Shown in pieces: positions 1 through 5,812 of a stretch of 14,118 nt of DNA. The translations under genes were made by a program, and so were the position numbers. Source of the stretch: Pseudomonadota bacterium. GTDB taxonomy: Bacteria; Desulfobacterota; Desulfobacteria; Desulfobacterales; C00003060. The stretch covers positions 1 to 14,118 of the forward strand of contig JADFWI010000323.1 in assembly GCA_015222985.1 (NCBI GenBank). Direction: 5' to 3'. Below the pieces are notes generated by a model. It was given only the letters and a program-made list of their open reading frames with translations. It was not told the DNA's origin and did not search any database. The stretch's first letter is position 1. Each line of letters begins with the position of its first letter.

Positions 1-80
1 ATCTCCCTTAACCTGTCCAAGAGGTCTTTGTTAGTTGTATTGAGCTGTTTGGAAAGATCATACACTCGGATTTTCGCCAT
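1..80 (-). CDS. infB: Translation initiation factor IF-2, N-terminal fragment (cut by window edge)
   Basis: Only the first 26 codons are inside the window; the gene runs off the left edge. The peptide begins MAKIRVYDLSKQLNTTNKDL, the typical start of the small IF-2 N-terminal domain found at the head of bacterial IF-2. The full protein is the GTPase that places initiator tRNA on the ribosome. The ATG at 78-80 has a good Shine-Dalgarno (GGAGGG, about 5 bases upstream on the minus strand). It lies 41 bases after the nusA stop codon on the same strand, giving the conserved order rimP-nusA-infB. The short peptide alone would be weak evidence; the context makes the call nearly certain. Confidence 0.9.
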   Translation of the reverse strand, partial: MAKIRVYDLSKQLNTTNKDLLDRLRE

Positions 81-121
81 TCATTCCCTCCAAGTCTAAC
101 ATGGACCCCATTATTGACTCA

Positions 122-1489
122 TCAATCTTCAGAAGGCGCTGTTGTGGGTTCATCTGAAGACTCCGTCTCCTCTGCCTCCCCCTCTGGGTCCCCCTGCCCT
201 CCGGACACATGCGGGACTTCTTCATCTTCCACAATATCCCCGTCCTCCTGCCTCCTCTCAAGGACCTGCTGAGCCGATTCCAATAAGGCTTGCGCCTTTG
301 TCTCACCAATTCCCTTTATCTGAATGAGCTCATCAAGCGTGGCGCTGGCAAGTTCTTCAACTGAATACAAACCGTGTTCATAGAGGGCATCGGCCGTGCT
401 GGCTCCCATTCCGGGAAGCTCCATCAGGGATTCATAACCAGCCCGCATGTCATGACTATACTGGCTTTCGCTCCTAACATCTATATTCCAGCCCGTCAGC
501 TTACCAGCAAGACGCACGTTTTGCCCCCGTTTGCCAATGGCAACTGCCAGGTGTTCATCCTGAACAATCACCTCCATAGACCTGGTGGTTTCGTCCACCA
601 CGACACGGGAAATTTCGGCTGGCGACAGGGCATTGCAGACGAACCTCGCTGGGTCGCTGTGCCAGGGAATGATGTCGATTTTCTCTCCTTTCAGTTCCTG
701 AACTACGCTTTGAACCCGACTTCCTTTCATGCCGACACACGCCCCGACCGGATCGATATCCCTATCATTGGAGGCAACGGAAATCTTTGCTCGACTACCA
801 GGTTCGCGGGCCGCCCCCATGATGTCCACGATGCCTTCGGTAACTTCGGGCACCTCAGTCTTGAATAGTGTCACAAGGAATTGTGGGTGGGTCCTAGACA
901 GTATTATCTGAGGGCCGCGGGTTTCACGAAGCACATCCAGCACATAAGCCCGAATCCTCTCCCCTCTTCGATAAGCCTCCCTCGGAACCTGTTCCTGCGC
1001 CGGAAGAACTGCCTCCGTTCGACCAAGATTAACGATAATGTCACCCCTGTCGATCCTCTGGACGATGCCGTTTATGATCTCTCCCTTTCTGTCGACAAAG
1101 CCCTCATATACGACGTCTCGCTCAGCATCCTTCATCTTCTGGATTATGACTTGTTTTGCCGACTGGGCAGCGATTCTCCCAAAGGTGGTGGTATCCATCT
1201 TGACACCGAGACTATCTCCCTCTTCACACTCAGAATCTAGCTTACGGCCCTCTTCGAGACTTATTTCGAGGTCAGGCTCTGTAACATGGGCAACAACATC
1301 TTTGAACTGAAATACTTCAATTTCACCCAGTTCTTCATTATAATGGACTTCGATGTCCACCGTAGTCCCGAATTTCTTTCTAGCCGCAGACCTGAGGGCC
1401 TCTTCCACGGTCTTGATCAGTACTCCCCGGTCAATACCCCGATCACGGCTAACTTGCTCAATAACTCTTTTGATATCCGATTCTAACAT
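122..1489 (-). CDS. nusA: Transcription termination/antitermination factor NusA
   Basis: NusA binds RNA polymerase and nascent RNA, controlling pausing, intrinsic termination and antitermination. The predicted protein has 455 residues. It contains the polymerase-binding N-terminal domain (about 1-125), an S1 RNA-binding domain (about 132-200), KH1 (about 230-285, with the GMKG loop at 253-256), KH2 (about 300-345, with GKRG at 319-322), one helix-hairpin-helix region (about 350-412) and an acidic, disordered tail (413-455). The E. coli protein (495 aa) instead ends in two acidic repeats. The frame is open 19 codons further upstream (to 1546), but homologues begin at MLESDIKRV, so I start at the ATG at 1487-1489; an AAGG lies about 9 bases upstream of it. 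The gene sits 62 bases after rimP and 41 before infB in one operon. Confidence 0.97.
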   Translation of the reverse strand: MLESDIKRVIEQVSRDRGIDRGVLIKTVEEALRSAARKKFGTTVDIEVHYNEELGEIEVFQFKDVVAHVTEPDLEISLEEGRKLDSECEEGDSLGVKMDTTTFGRIAAQSAKQVIIQKMKDAERDVVYEGFVDRKGEIINGIVQRIDRGDIIVNLGRTEAVLPAQEQVPREAYRRGERIRAYVLDVLRETRGPQIILSRTHPQFLVTLFKTEVPEVTEGIVDIMGAAREPGSRAKISVASNDRDIDPVGACVGMKGSRVQSVVQELKGEKIDIIPWHSDPARFVCNALSPAEISRVVVDETTRSMEVIVQDEHLAVAIGKRGQNVRLAGKLTGWNIDVRSESQYSHDMRAGYESLMELPGMGASTADALYEHGLYSVEELASATLDELIQIKGIGETKAQALLESAQQVLERRQEDGDIVEDEEVPHVSGGQGDPEGEAEETESSDEPTTAPSED

Positions 1490-1551
1490 ATCCCATACCT
1501 TGATTGTAATTCCGATTACAACATCGTACGATTGATCACCCTGCACCCGTC

Positions 1552-2031
1552 CTACGAAGCAGGTCTATCATGATAATCGAGACGAGCCTTTACGATATTC
1601 TCATAGGAAATTGCCAAAGTCCGCTTCTCAACAGCGACTTTAACCACGCCATCGGAAAACCCTTTCAACACTCCTCTGAAATTCCTTTTCCCTTCTATTG
1701 GACTGTCAGTCATAATAAATACTTGCCGGCCTTCAAAGTGGACAAAATGCTTTGGTTTTGTCAACGGCCTGTCAAGACCTGGAGAGGAAACCTCCATGTG
1801 ATACGGTCTCCGCACATCCATCTTTGCGTCCAGGATATCTCCAAGTTGCTTGCTCACATCGGCGCAATCACCTAGAGTGACGCCCCCGTCTTTGTCAACA
1901 ATCAACCGGAGGGTCCACCCGCTATGCTCCCTTCGGTACTCCACATCGATCAGTGTGATACCTTCAGACTTAAGGAGAGGTTGCGCCAAGACCTCCACAT
2001 CAGCGATAAACCTTTCGGTCCATTCATCCAT
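1552..2031 (-). CDS. rimP: Ribosome maturation factor RimP
   Basis: RimP assists 30S subunit maturation. The 159-residue protein has the usual length and both domains: an N-terminal alpha/beta domain (about 10-85) with the family segment DVEYRREHSGWTLRLIVDKD, and a C-terminal Sm-like barrel (about 87-155) after the family-typical VSSPGLDRPL at 81-90. It is the first protein gene of the rimP-nusA-infB unit. The start is the ATG at 2029-2031, which gives the normal family N-terminus. No Shine-Dalgarno is visible: the bases just upstream are the U-tract of an intrinsic terminator (2036-2060). A GTG at codon 12 is a conceivable later start but would remove part of the first helix. Product call is certain; exact start is less so. 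Confidence 0.95.
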   Translation of the reverse strand: MDEWTERFIADVEVLAQPLLKSEGITLIDVEYRREHSGWTLRLIVDKDGGVTLGDCADVSKQLGDILDAKMDVRRPYHMEVSSPGLDRPLTKPKHFVHFEGRQVFIMTDSPIEGKRNFRGVLKGFSDGVVKVAVEKRTLAISYENIVKARLDYHDRPAS

Positions 2032-2035
2032 TTAC

Positions 2036-2060
2036 AAAAAAAACGGGCTATTGCCCGTTT
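2036..2060 (-). terminator. Intrinsic terminator between tRNA-Gly and rimP
   Basis: On the minus strand a perfect 8-bp stem (AAACGGGC / GCCCGTTT) with an AATA loop is followed by an uninterrupted U-tract; the T-run is 8 long, including the 3 that close the stem. This is a textbook Rho-independent terminator for transcripts coming from the tRNA gene. It ends only 5 bases before the rimP ATG, so rimP-nusA-infB expression from the tRNA promoter would need read-through. On the plus strand only three Ts follow the stem, so it is not bidirectional. Confidence 0.85.
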
Positions 2061-2078
2061 CCCGCATCGCATCTACGT

Positions 2079-2100
2079 CTCAATAAACCTTTTTATTGAG
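2079..2100. other. Perfect stem-loop in the tRNA-rimP leader
   Basis: A perfect 9-bp inverted repeat (CTCAATAAA / TTTATTGAG) with a 4-base loop lies 18 bases from the terminator at 2036-2060. On the minus-strand transcript it has no U-tract, so it is not a terminator by itself. It may be a processing site or part of a leader structure. Function is inferred from position only. Confidence 0.5.
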
Positions 2101-2127
2101 TCTTCACACAGAAAACCACAGGCACAA

Positions 2128-2133
2128 ATTATC
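2128..2133 (-). promoter_or_regulatory. Possible weak -10 element for rimP-nusA-infB
   Basis: GATAAT on the minus strand matches five of six bases of a sigma-70 -10 box. No acceptable -35 box lies 16-18 bases upstream, and the extended -10 TG is one base out of register. A promoter here would still sit upstream of the terminator at 2036-2060. Weak candidate. Confidence 0.2.
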
Positions 2134-2159
2134 AGCAATTCCACTGATCGAAGCATATA

Positions 2160-2186
2160 TGCCTTGCTGCCTAGCCGCACAAGGCA
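2160..2186. other. Stem-loop downstream of tRNA-Gly
   Basis: The inverted repeat TGCCTTG / CAAGGCA can extend inward by three more pairs past a single-base bulge, leaving a 6-base loop. It begins 45 bases after the encoded CCA end of the tRNA. It could protect or process the tRNA 3' trailer. There is no U-tract next to it. Confidence 0.4.
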
Positions 2187-2231
2187 TCGCCTCAAAAAGG
2201 GAATAGGGCTCACTTTCAGGCACAACAAAAC

Positions 2232-2308
2232 TGGAGCGGGCAACGGGGCTCGAACCCGCGACACCAAGCTTGGGAAGCTTGTACTCTACCAATCTGAGCT
2301 ATGCCCGC
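2232..2308 (-). tRNA. tRNA-Gly, anticodon CCC, CCA encoded
   Basis: The minus strand folds into a complete 77-nt cloverleaf. The acceptor stem GCGGGCA pairs fully with TGCCCGC. The D arm is GCTC/GAGT with GG in the loop. The anticodon stem CAAGC/GCTTG encloses the loop TTCCCAA, which gives anticodon CCC (reads GGG). The T arm GCGGG/CCCGT carries the TTCGAGC loop. Position 73 is T, as in bacterial glycine tRNAs, and CCA is encoded in the DNA. The gene heads the rimP-nusA-infB cluster on the same strand and has its own promoter at 2322-2350. Confidence 0.95.
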
Positions 2309-2321
2309 TTTATCGTTTGAC

Positions 2322-2350
2322 AATTTATACCCATCTTTTCCCGTTGTCAA
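2322..2350 (-). promoter_or_regulatory. Sigma-70 type promoter of tRNA-Gly
   Basis: On the minus strand a perfect -35 TTGACA (2345-2350) is followed after 17 bases by TAAATT (2322-2327), or after 15 bases by the better box TATAAA (2324-2329). The expected start falls a few bases before the first tRNA base at 2308, fitting a short tRNA 5' leader. The -35 lies in one arm of a 9-bp inverted repeat (2315-2323 / 2344-2352). Confidence 0.75.
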
Positions 2351-2454
2351 ACATTTTTCGCAAGGACACCACTTTAAGCTTTCGGCTTTGTGTGATATGC
2401 GATGAGTCGAAAACGTTGTGAGCTATGGGTAGAGTTTTTTTGATCGGTCAATAC

Positions 2455-2483
2455 TTGGCCGGCAAACCAGCTCAACCGGCCAA
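2455..2483. other. Inverted repeat in the 5' leader of the ETF:quinone oxidoreductase gene
   Basis: A perfect 8-bp inverted repeat, TTGGCCGG / CCGGCCAA, with a 13-base spacer ends 15 bases before the Shine-Dalgarno of the downstream gene. It could be an operator or an mRNA hairpin. I found no convincing sigma-70 promoter for the gene in 2353-2500. Confidence 0.45.
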
Positions 2484-2506
2484 CCTAAAACACACGTGAG
2501 GAAACC

Positions 2507-4180
2507 ATGACTAGAAGAGAACAAATCGAATTTGATGTCCTGTTTGTTGGGGGTGGCCCTGCAAACCTTGCCGGCGCCGTTCATCTGATGCAACTGGCCA
2601 GAAATAAGAATCTTGACCTTGAGGTAGGGTTAATTGAAAAGGGCGCTAACGTCGGTTCTCATGCCTTAAGCGGCGCGGTCCTAAACCCTATAGCCCTCAA
2701 GGAGCTTGTGGCAAATTACAGGGAAGCAGGCTGCCCTATTGAGAAAGACGTTCGGGGAGACGAATTCTATTTTTTGACCGAGAGGTCCCAATATTCCGTT
2801 CCTTTCGTGCCACGGTACATGAAAAACAAGGGATTCCACGTCATAAGCCTCTCCAGGTTTGTCCGCTGGCTTGCTGCCATTGCTGAGGATTTGGGCGTGA
2901 ACATTTTCCCAGGCTTTGCTGGCAAAGAGCCGCTTTACGACCAGGATGGCAAGACCGTCGTCGGGGTCCGCACAGGAGATAAGGGCCTGGATAAAGATGG
3001 ACAACCCAAGGCAAACTTTGAGCCTGGCGTAGACATAATTGCAAAGGTAACAGTGCTTGGAGAAGGCGCCAAGGGATCGCTTCTCAGAGAGCTTTCCAAG
3101 AAGTTGAACATCTTTTCCGGAAAGGTGCCTCAAACCTTTGAAACCGGCATAAAAGAAGTTATCGAGCTGCCTGAAAAGAACTATTTTGCAGACAGCTCTG
3201 CCAATGATATTCATACGTTGGGCTATCCATTAAAGCTAGACATCCACAGTGGTGGCTTTGTTTATGAGATGAAGGACAACAGGGTAACCCTGGGCCTTGT
3301 CGTGGGATTGGGATATGAAAATCCCATGCTCGATCTTTATGAAGAATTCTTGAGATTCAAAAGGCATCCGTTTGTGCGTGAGATCATAACCGGCGGCCGG
3401 GTGATTGAGCAAGGAGCCAGGGTAATTGGCAACGGAGGATATTACACCGTACCGAAGCTGGCTGTTGATGGTGCGGTTTTTGTGGGCGCCACAGCATCCA
3501 TGCAGAATCCACCGGCACTTAAAGGAATCCACACCTCCATGAAATCGGGCATGCTTGCGGCAGAGGCAATTCTGGAGGCCTTCTCAAAAGGCAGTTTCAC
3601 GCAAGAGACGCTGTCTTGCTACCGTGACATGATTGAAAACAGTTGGTTGAAACAGGAACTCCATGTGGGAAGGAATTTTGCCCAGGCCGTAGCCAAGAAG
3701 ATGCCGATAAAACTTGTCCACTTGGGTATCCAATATCTGACAGGTGGAAGAGGTGTCATTGACAGGATGTCCATCCAGAAAGACTCAGGCTCCTTGCGAT
3801 CCTTGAAAGATGACGACTTGGAGACCTCAAAACAACGATACGGAAAACATGAATATGATGAAGCGCTCTTTGTGGACAAACTGACCGGTGTATATTTATC
3901 CAAAACGCAGCACCGGGAGGATCAGCCATGTCACTTGATTGTCCATGATCTTAATCTATGTGTTAATCAGTGTTTTGACACTTATCAGTCTCCATGCACA
4001 AGATTTTGTCCCGGCAATGTATACGAAATGGAAATTAGCGAGGACACGCATGAAAAGAAGCTGCGGCTGAACCCTTCAAATTGTCTTCATTGCAAGACGT
4101 GTGAGGTTAAGGATCCCTACGGCAATATCACATGGACCTGTCCGGAAGGAGGCGACGGACCAGGATATACGGTCCTGTAA
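2507..4180 (+). CDS. Electron transfer flavoprotein:quinone oxidoreductase (ETF-QO)
   Basis: This membrane-associated flavoprotein/iron-sulfur enzyme passes electrons from reduced ETF to the quinone pool, linking acyl-CoA and similar dehydrogenations to respiration. The 557 residues match the family from end to end: an N-terminal FAD-binding Rossmann segment (VGGGPANLAG, 14-23), the central ETF-QO signatures (GLVVGLGYENP; GARVIGNGGYYTVPKL; KGIHTSMKSGMLAAEAI), and a C-terminal 4Fe-4S site with Cys501, Cys526, Cys529 and Cys532. The 25-3-3 cysteine spacing equals that of the human enzyme as I recall it. The sequence ends in the typical PEGGDGPGYTVL. GAGGAA lies just before the ATG. There are no etfA/etfB genes in the window. 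Oddity: the third glycine of the FAD GxGxxG motif is Asn20. Confidence 0.95.
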   Translation: MTRREQIEFDVLFVGGGPANLAGAVHLMQLARNKNLDLEVGLIEKGANVGSHALSGAVLNPIALKELVANYREAGCPIEKDVRGDEFYFLTERSQYSVPFVPRYMKNKGFHVISLSRFVRWLAAIAEDLGVNIFPGFAGKEPLYDQDGKTVVGVRTGDKGLDKDGQPKANFEPGVDIIAKVTVLGEGAKGSLLRELSKKLNIFSGKVPQTFETGIKEVIELPEKNYFADSSANDIHTLGYPLKLDIHSGGFVYEMKDNRVTLGLVVGLGYENPMLDLYEEFLRFKRHPFVREIITGGRVIEQGARVIGNGGYYTVPKLAVDGAVFVGATASMQNPPALKGIHTSMKSGMLAAEAILEAFSKGSFTQETLSCYRDMIENSWLKQELHVGRNFAQAVAKKMPIKLVHLGIQYLTGGRGVIDRMSIQKDSGSLRSLKDDDLETSKQRYGKHEYDEALFVDKLTGVYLSKTQHREDQPCHLIVHDLNLCVNQCFDTYQSPCTRFCPGNVYEMEISEDTHEKKLRLNPSNCLHCKTCEVKDPYGNITWTCPEGGDGPGYTVL

Positions 4181-4187
4181 CATGACC

Positions 4188-4346
4188 GTTCACGGGTTCA
4201 GGGTTCAGAGGTTCACCGAAATCTGAGCTGACTTCGCCAAAGCACTGGCTGCGACGGCTGAAACAGTCCCGCCCGAGGCGGGTCAACGAAAGAAAGGCAA
4301 CTCCCTCCGGGGCGTAGGCTGAACGGGGAACCCTGAACCTCTGAAC
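4188..4346. repeat. Intergenic element with inverted short-period GTTC/GAAC arrays
   Basis: GTTC occurs at 4188, 4196, 4203 and 4211 (period 7-8). Its complement GAAC occurs at 4321, 4328, 4335 and 4343. The best matched arms are 13-bp perfect inverted repeats, GTTCAGAGGTTCA (4203-4215) and TGAACCTCTGAAC (4334-4346). The arms enclose about 118 bases without an open frame. The layout resembles a small intergenic palindromic or miniature inverted-repeat element. No target-site duplication was identified. Confidence 0.6.
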
Positions 4347-4364
4347 GCTTTCTTTATCAACATA

Positions 4365-4380
4365 CAAATGACATCATTTG
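4365..4380. promoter_or_regulatory. Candidate operator upstream of the pilus operon
   Basis: CAAATGA-CA-TCATTTG is an inverted repeat of 7-bp half-sites with a 2-base centre, in AT-rich DNA 41 bases upstream of the sigma-54-like promoter and 170 bases upstream of the HTH gene. The symmetry suits a dimeric regulator. Which protein binds, if any, is unknown. Confidence 0.35.
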
Positions 4381-4420
4381 ATAATAATTATGCTTAATTT
4401 TGCGTAATTTTCTTGACAAG

Positions 4421-4437
4421 TTGGCCCAAATCATGCA
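4421..4437 (+). promoter_or_regulatory. Sigma-54 (RpoN) type -24/-12 promoter candidate for the pilus operon
   Basis: TTGGCCCAAATCATGCA matches the RpoN consensus YTGGCACGrNNNTTGCW at 11 of 14 specified positions. The essential GG and GC dinucleotides are exactly 12 bp apart. It is about 110 bases upstream of the HTH-pilM-Q operon, with AT-rich DNA just upstream. A TTGACA at 4413-4418 lies nearby but has no good -10 box at 16-18 bases. Sequence match only. Confidence 0.45.
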
Positions 4438-4549
4438 TCTTCCCGTCAGGCAATATGGCAGTTTCAGAAGTTGTGAAAATTCTTTTTGCATGGATGAACA
4501 TGGCTTTGGGGATGGCATACAGCCAGAACGCAGCAGGAGACGAGCCGGC

Positions 4550-4747
4550 ATGGGCAGGAATGCGCTAAAAGAAATACGGGAATCGCTACTGATAAGCAAG
4601 GCCGAACTTGCGAGAAAGGCCCGTGTCTCACCCATAACCATTGATAGAATTGAAAAGGGAAAGAATTGCCGATTGGAGACAAAGAGAAAGCTCCTCTTGG
4701 CTCTCGGCTACAGACTTACCGACAAGAACAAGATATTCGCTGACTAA
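4550..4747 (+). CDS. Small XRE-type helix-turn-helix protein at the head of the pil operon
   Basis: This is a 65-residue single-domain DNA-binding protein. The helix-turn-helix spans about residues 15-40, with KAELARKARVSPITIDRIEKG showing the XRE/Cro pattern of recognition helix and following turn; the family is known for sequence-specific DNA binding. The frame is open back to 4400, but that upstream part looks non-coding and overlaps the likely promoter. I therefore start at the ATG at 4550, which has AGGAG about 10 bases upstream. The stop is 9 bases before the pilM ATG, inside whose Shine-Dalgarno region the gene ends, so the two are surely co-transcribed. An autoregulator of the pilus operon is a reasonable guess, not shown. 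The target is unknown. Confidence 0.8.
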   Translation: MGRNALKEIRESLLISKAELARKARVSPITIDRIEKGKNCRLETKRKLLLALGYRLTDKNKIFAD

Positions 4748-4756
4748 AGGAGCCAT

Positions 4757-5812
4757 ATGCTTTTTGCAAAGAAAGATCACCTCATCGGCCTGGATATCGG
4801 CTCCCGGACTATCAAGCTGGGCGAGGTCGTGGAAAAAGGGGAACAACGAATCCTAAAGAAGTTCGGCATGGCCAACTTGCCGCAAGGCGCCATCGTTGAA
4901 GGACGTATTAAGGAACCCGAGGTGGTTGCCGATACTATCAAAAGCCTGGCAAGAAACTTGAACGTAAAAGAGCAGAATGTTGCAACATCGATCTCCGGCT
5001 ATTCCGTAATCATCAAAAATATTGTAGTGGCGAAGATGGCGGAGGAGGAGCTCCACGATAATATCCAATATGAGGCCGAACAGTACATTCCATTCGATGT
5101 CCAAGACGTAAACATTGATTTTCACATACTTGGCGACCATGAAGCAAATCCGAATCAAATGAATGTCATGCTTGTTGCTGCCAAGCAGGAGGTCGTTAAT
5201 GAACACATAGACCTTCTAGAAATGGCCGATCTCAACCCATGTGTGCTCGATGTCGACGTTTTTGTGTTGGAGAAGGTATTTGAAGACAATTACCTGCAGG
5301 AAGAAAAGAGTGTTGCGCTCGTAGATGTTGGAGCCAATAAACTCAATGTCAATATTGTTAAGAATAATGTCTCCGCATTTACCCGAGACGTGGCTATCGG
5401 CGGAGAAGAAATCACCAGAGAGATTGCCACACAGTTTTCTTGTTCCTTTGACGAGGCAGAGGATATAAAGCTGGGCAAGGATTCTGGCAAGGTGCCCAAG
5501 GAAGACCTCGATGAGATCATCTTGTCCTTTGTCTCAAACTGGTGCAGTGAAATCAGGCGGGTGACAGACTTCTACTATTCAACATATCCTGACGAGAATA
5601 TTAAGCAGATCCTCTTGAGCGGAGGAGCAACTCAGACGCCGGGGTTTCTCCAGCACCTGGCGACAGAAACTTCTTGTAACGTGGAGATGTTCGATCCCTT
5701 CAGGTCTCTGGACATCAATGAAAAGGATCATGACACGAATTATCTTAAGAGCATAGCCCCTCAAGCTACTATCTGCATCGGCCTGGCATCCAGGAAGGTG
5801 GGCGACAAATGA
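4757..5812 (+). CDS. pilM: Type IV pilus assembly protein PilM (actin-like)
   Basis: PilM is the cytoplasmic, FtsA/actin-like member of the T4P alignment complex and binds the N-terminal tail of PilN. The 351-residue protein has the usual length. It shows the phosphate-1 motif GLDIGSRTIKL (11-21), a phosphate-2 motif ALVDVGANKLNVNIV (187-201) and the adenosine motif LLSGGATQTPGF (286-297). A strong GGAG sits 4 bases before the ATG. The gene follows the small HTH gene closely, and its stop overlaps the pilN start (ATGA), implying translational coupling. Confidence 0.96.
   Translation: MLFAKKDHLIGLDIGSRTIKLGEVVEKGEQRILKKFGMANLPQGAIVEGRIKEPEVVADTIKSLARNLNVKEQNVATSISGYSVIIKNIVVAKMAEEELHDNIQYEAEQYIPFDVQDVNIDFHILGDHEANPNQMNVMLVAAKQEVVNEHIDLLEMADLNPCVLDVDVFVLEKVFEDNYLQEEKSVALVDVGANKLNVNIVKNNVSAFTRDVAIGGEEITREIATQFSCSFDEAEDIKLGKDSGKVPKEDLDEIILSFVSNWCSEIRRVTDFYYSTYPDENIKQILLSGGATQTPGFLQHLATETSCNVEMFDPFRSLDINEKDHDTNYLKSIAPQATICIGLASRKVGDK

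Larger units (their letters stand above)
4181..4549. other. Non-coding interval between ETF-QO and the pilus operon
   Basis: These 369 bases hold no convincing gene. From 4188 to 4346 there is a composite repeat with inverted GTTC/GAAC arrays at its ends and a short GC-rich hairpin inside (CCCGCC / GGCGGG, 4268-4282). There is no U-tract, so I cannot call a terminator for the ETF-QO gene. Next comes an AT-rich stretch (about 4360-4412) with a 16-bp near-palindrome, then a sigma-54-like promoter at 4421-4437. A 37-codon open frame (4455-4568) overlaps the start of the next gene. Confidence 0.6.

Noticed and set aside
374..868. 164-codon open frame on the plus strand
   Set aside because: It lies wholly inside nusA on the opposite strand, has no family-like features, and NusA is unambiguous.
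1490..1546. 19-codon N-terminal extension of nusA
   Set aside because: The extension (MQGDQSYDVV...) does not resemble NusA N-termini, while MLESDIKRV at 1489 does.
1924..2421. 165-codon plus-strand open frame covering the rimP start and the tRNA
   Set aside because: It reads antisense through a well-formed tRNA and an intrinsic terminator; no ribosome binding site or recognisable domain.
2681..3214. 177-codon minus-strand open frame
   Set aside because: Antisense shadow of the ETF-QO gene, whose protein signatures are strong throughout.
4169..4189. Hairpin ACGGTC / GACCGT across the ETF-QO stop codon as a terminator
   Set aside because: Only six pairs, a 9-base loop and no U-tract.
4413..4441. 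Sigma-70 promoter using TTGACA at 4413-4418
   Set aside because: The best -10 at normal spacing (CATCTT) matches only three of six bases; the overlapping sigma-54-type element is a better fit.
4400..4549. N-terminal extension of the HTH protein to an ATG at 4400
   Set aside because: The added 50 residues have no domain character, there is no ribosome binding site at 4400, and the region contains the likely promoter.
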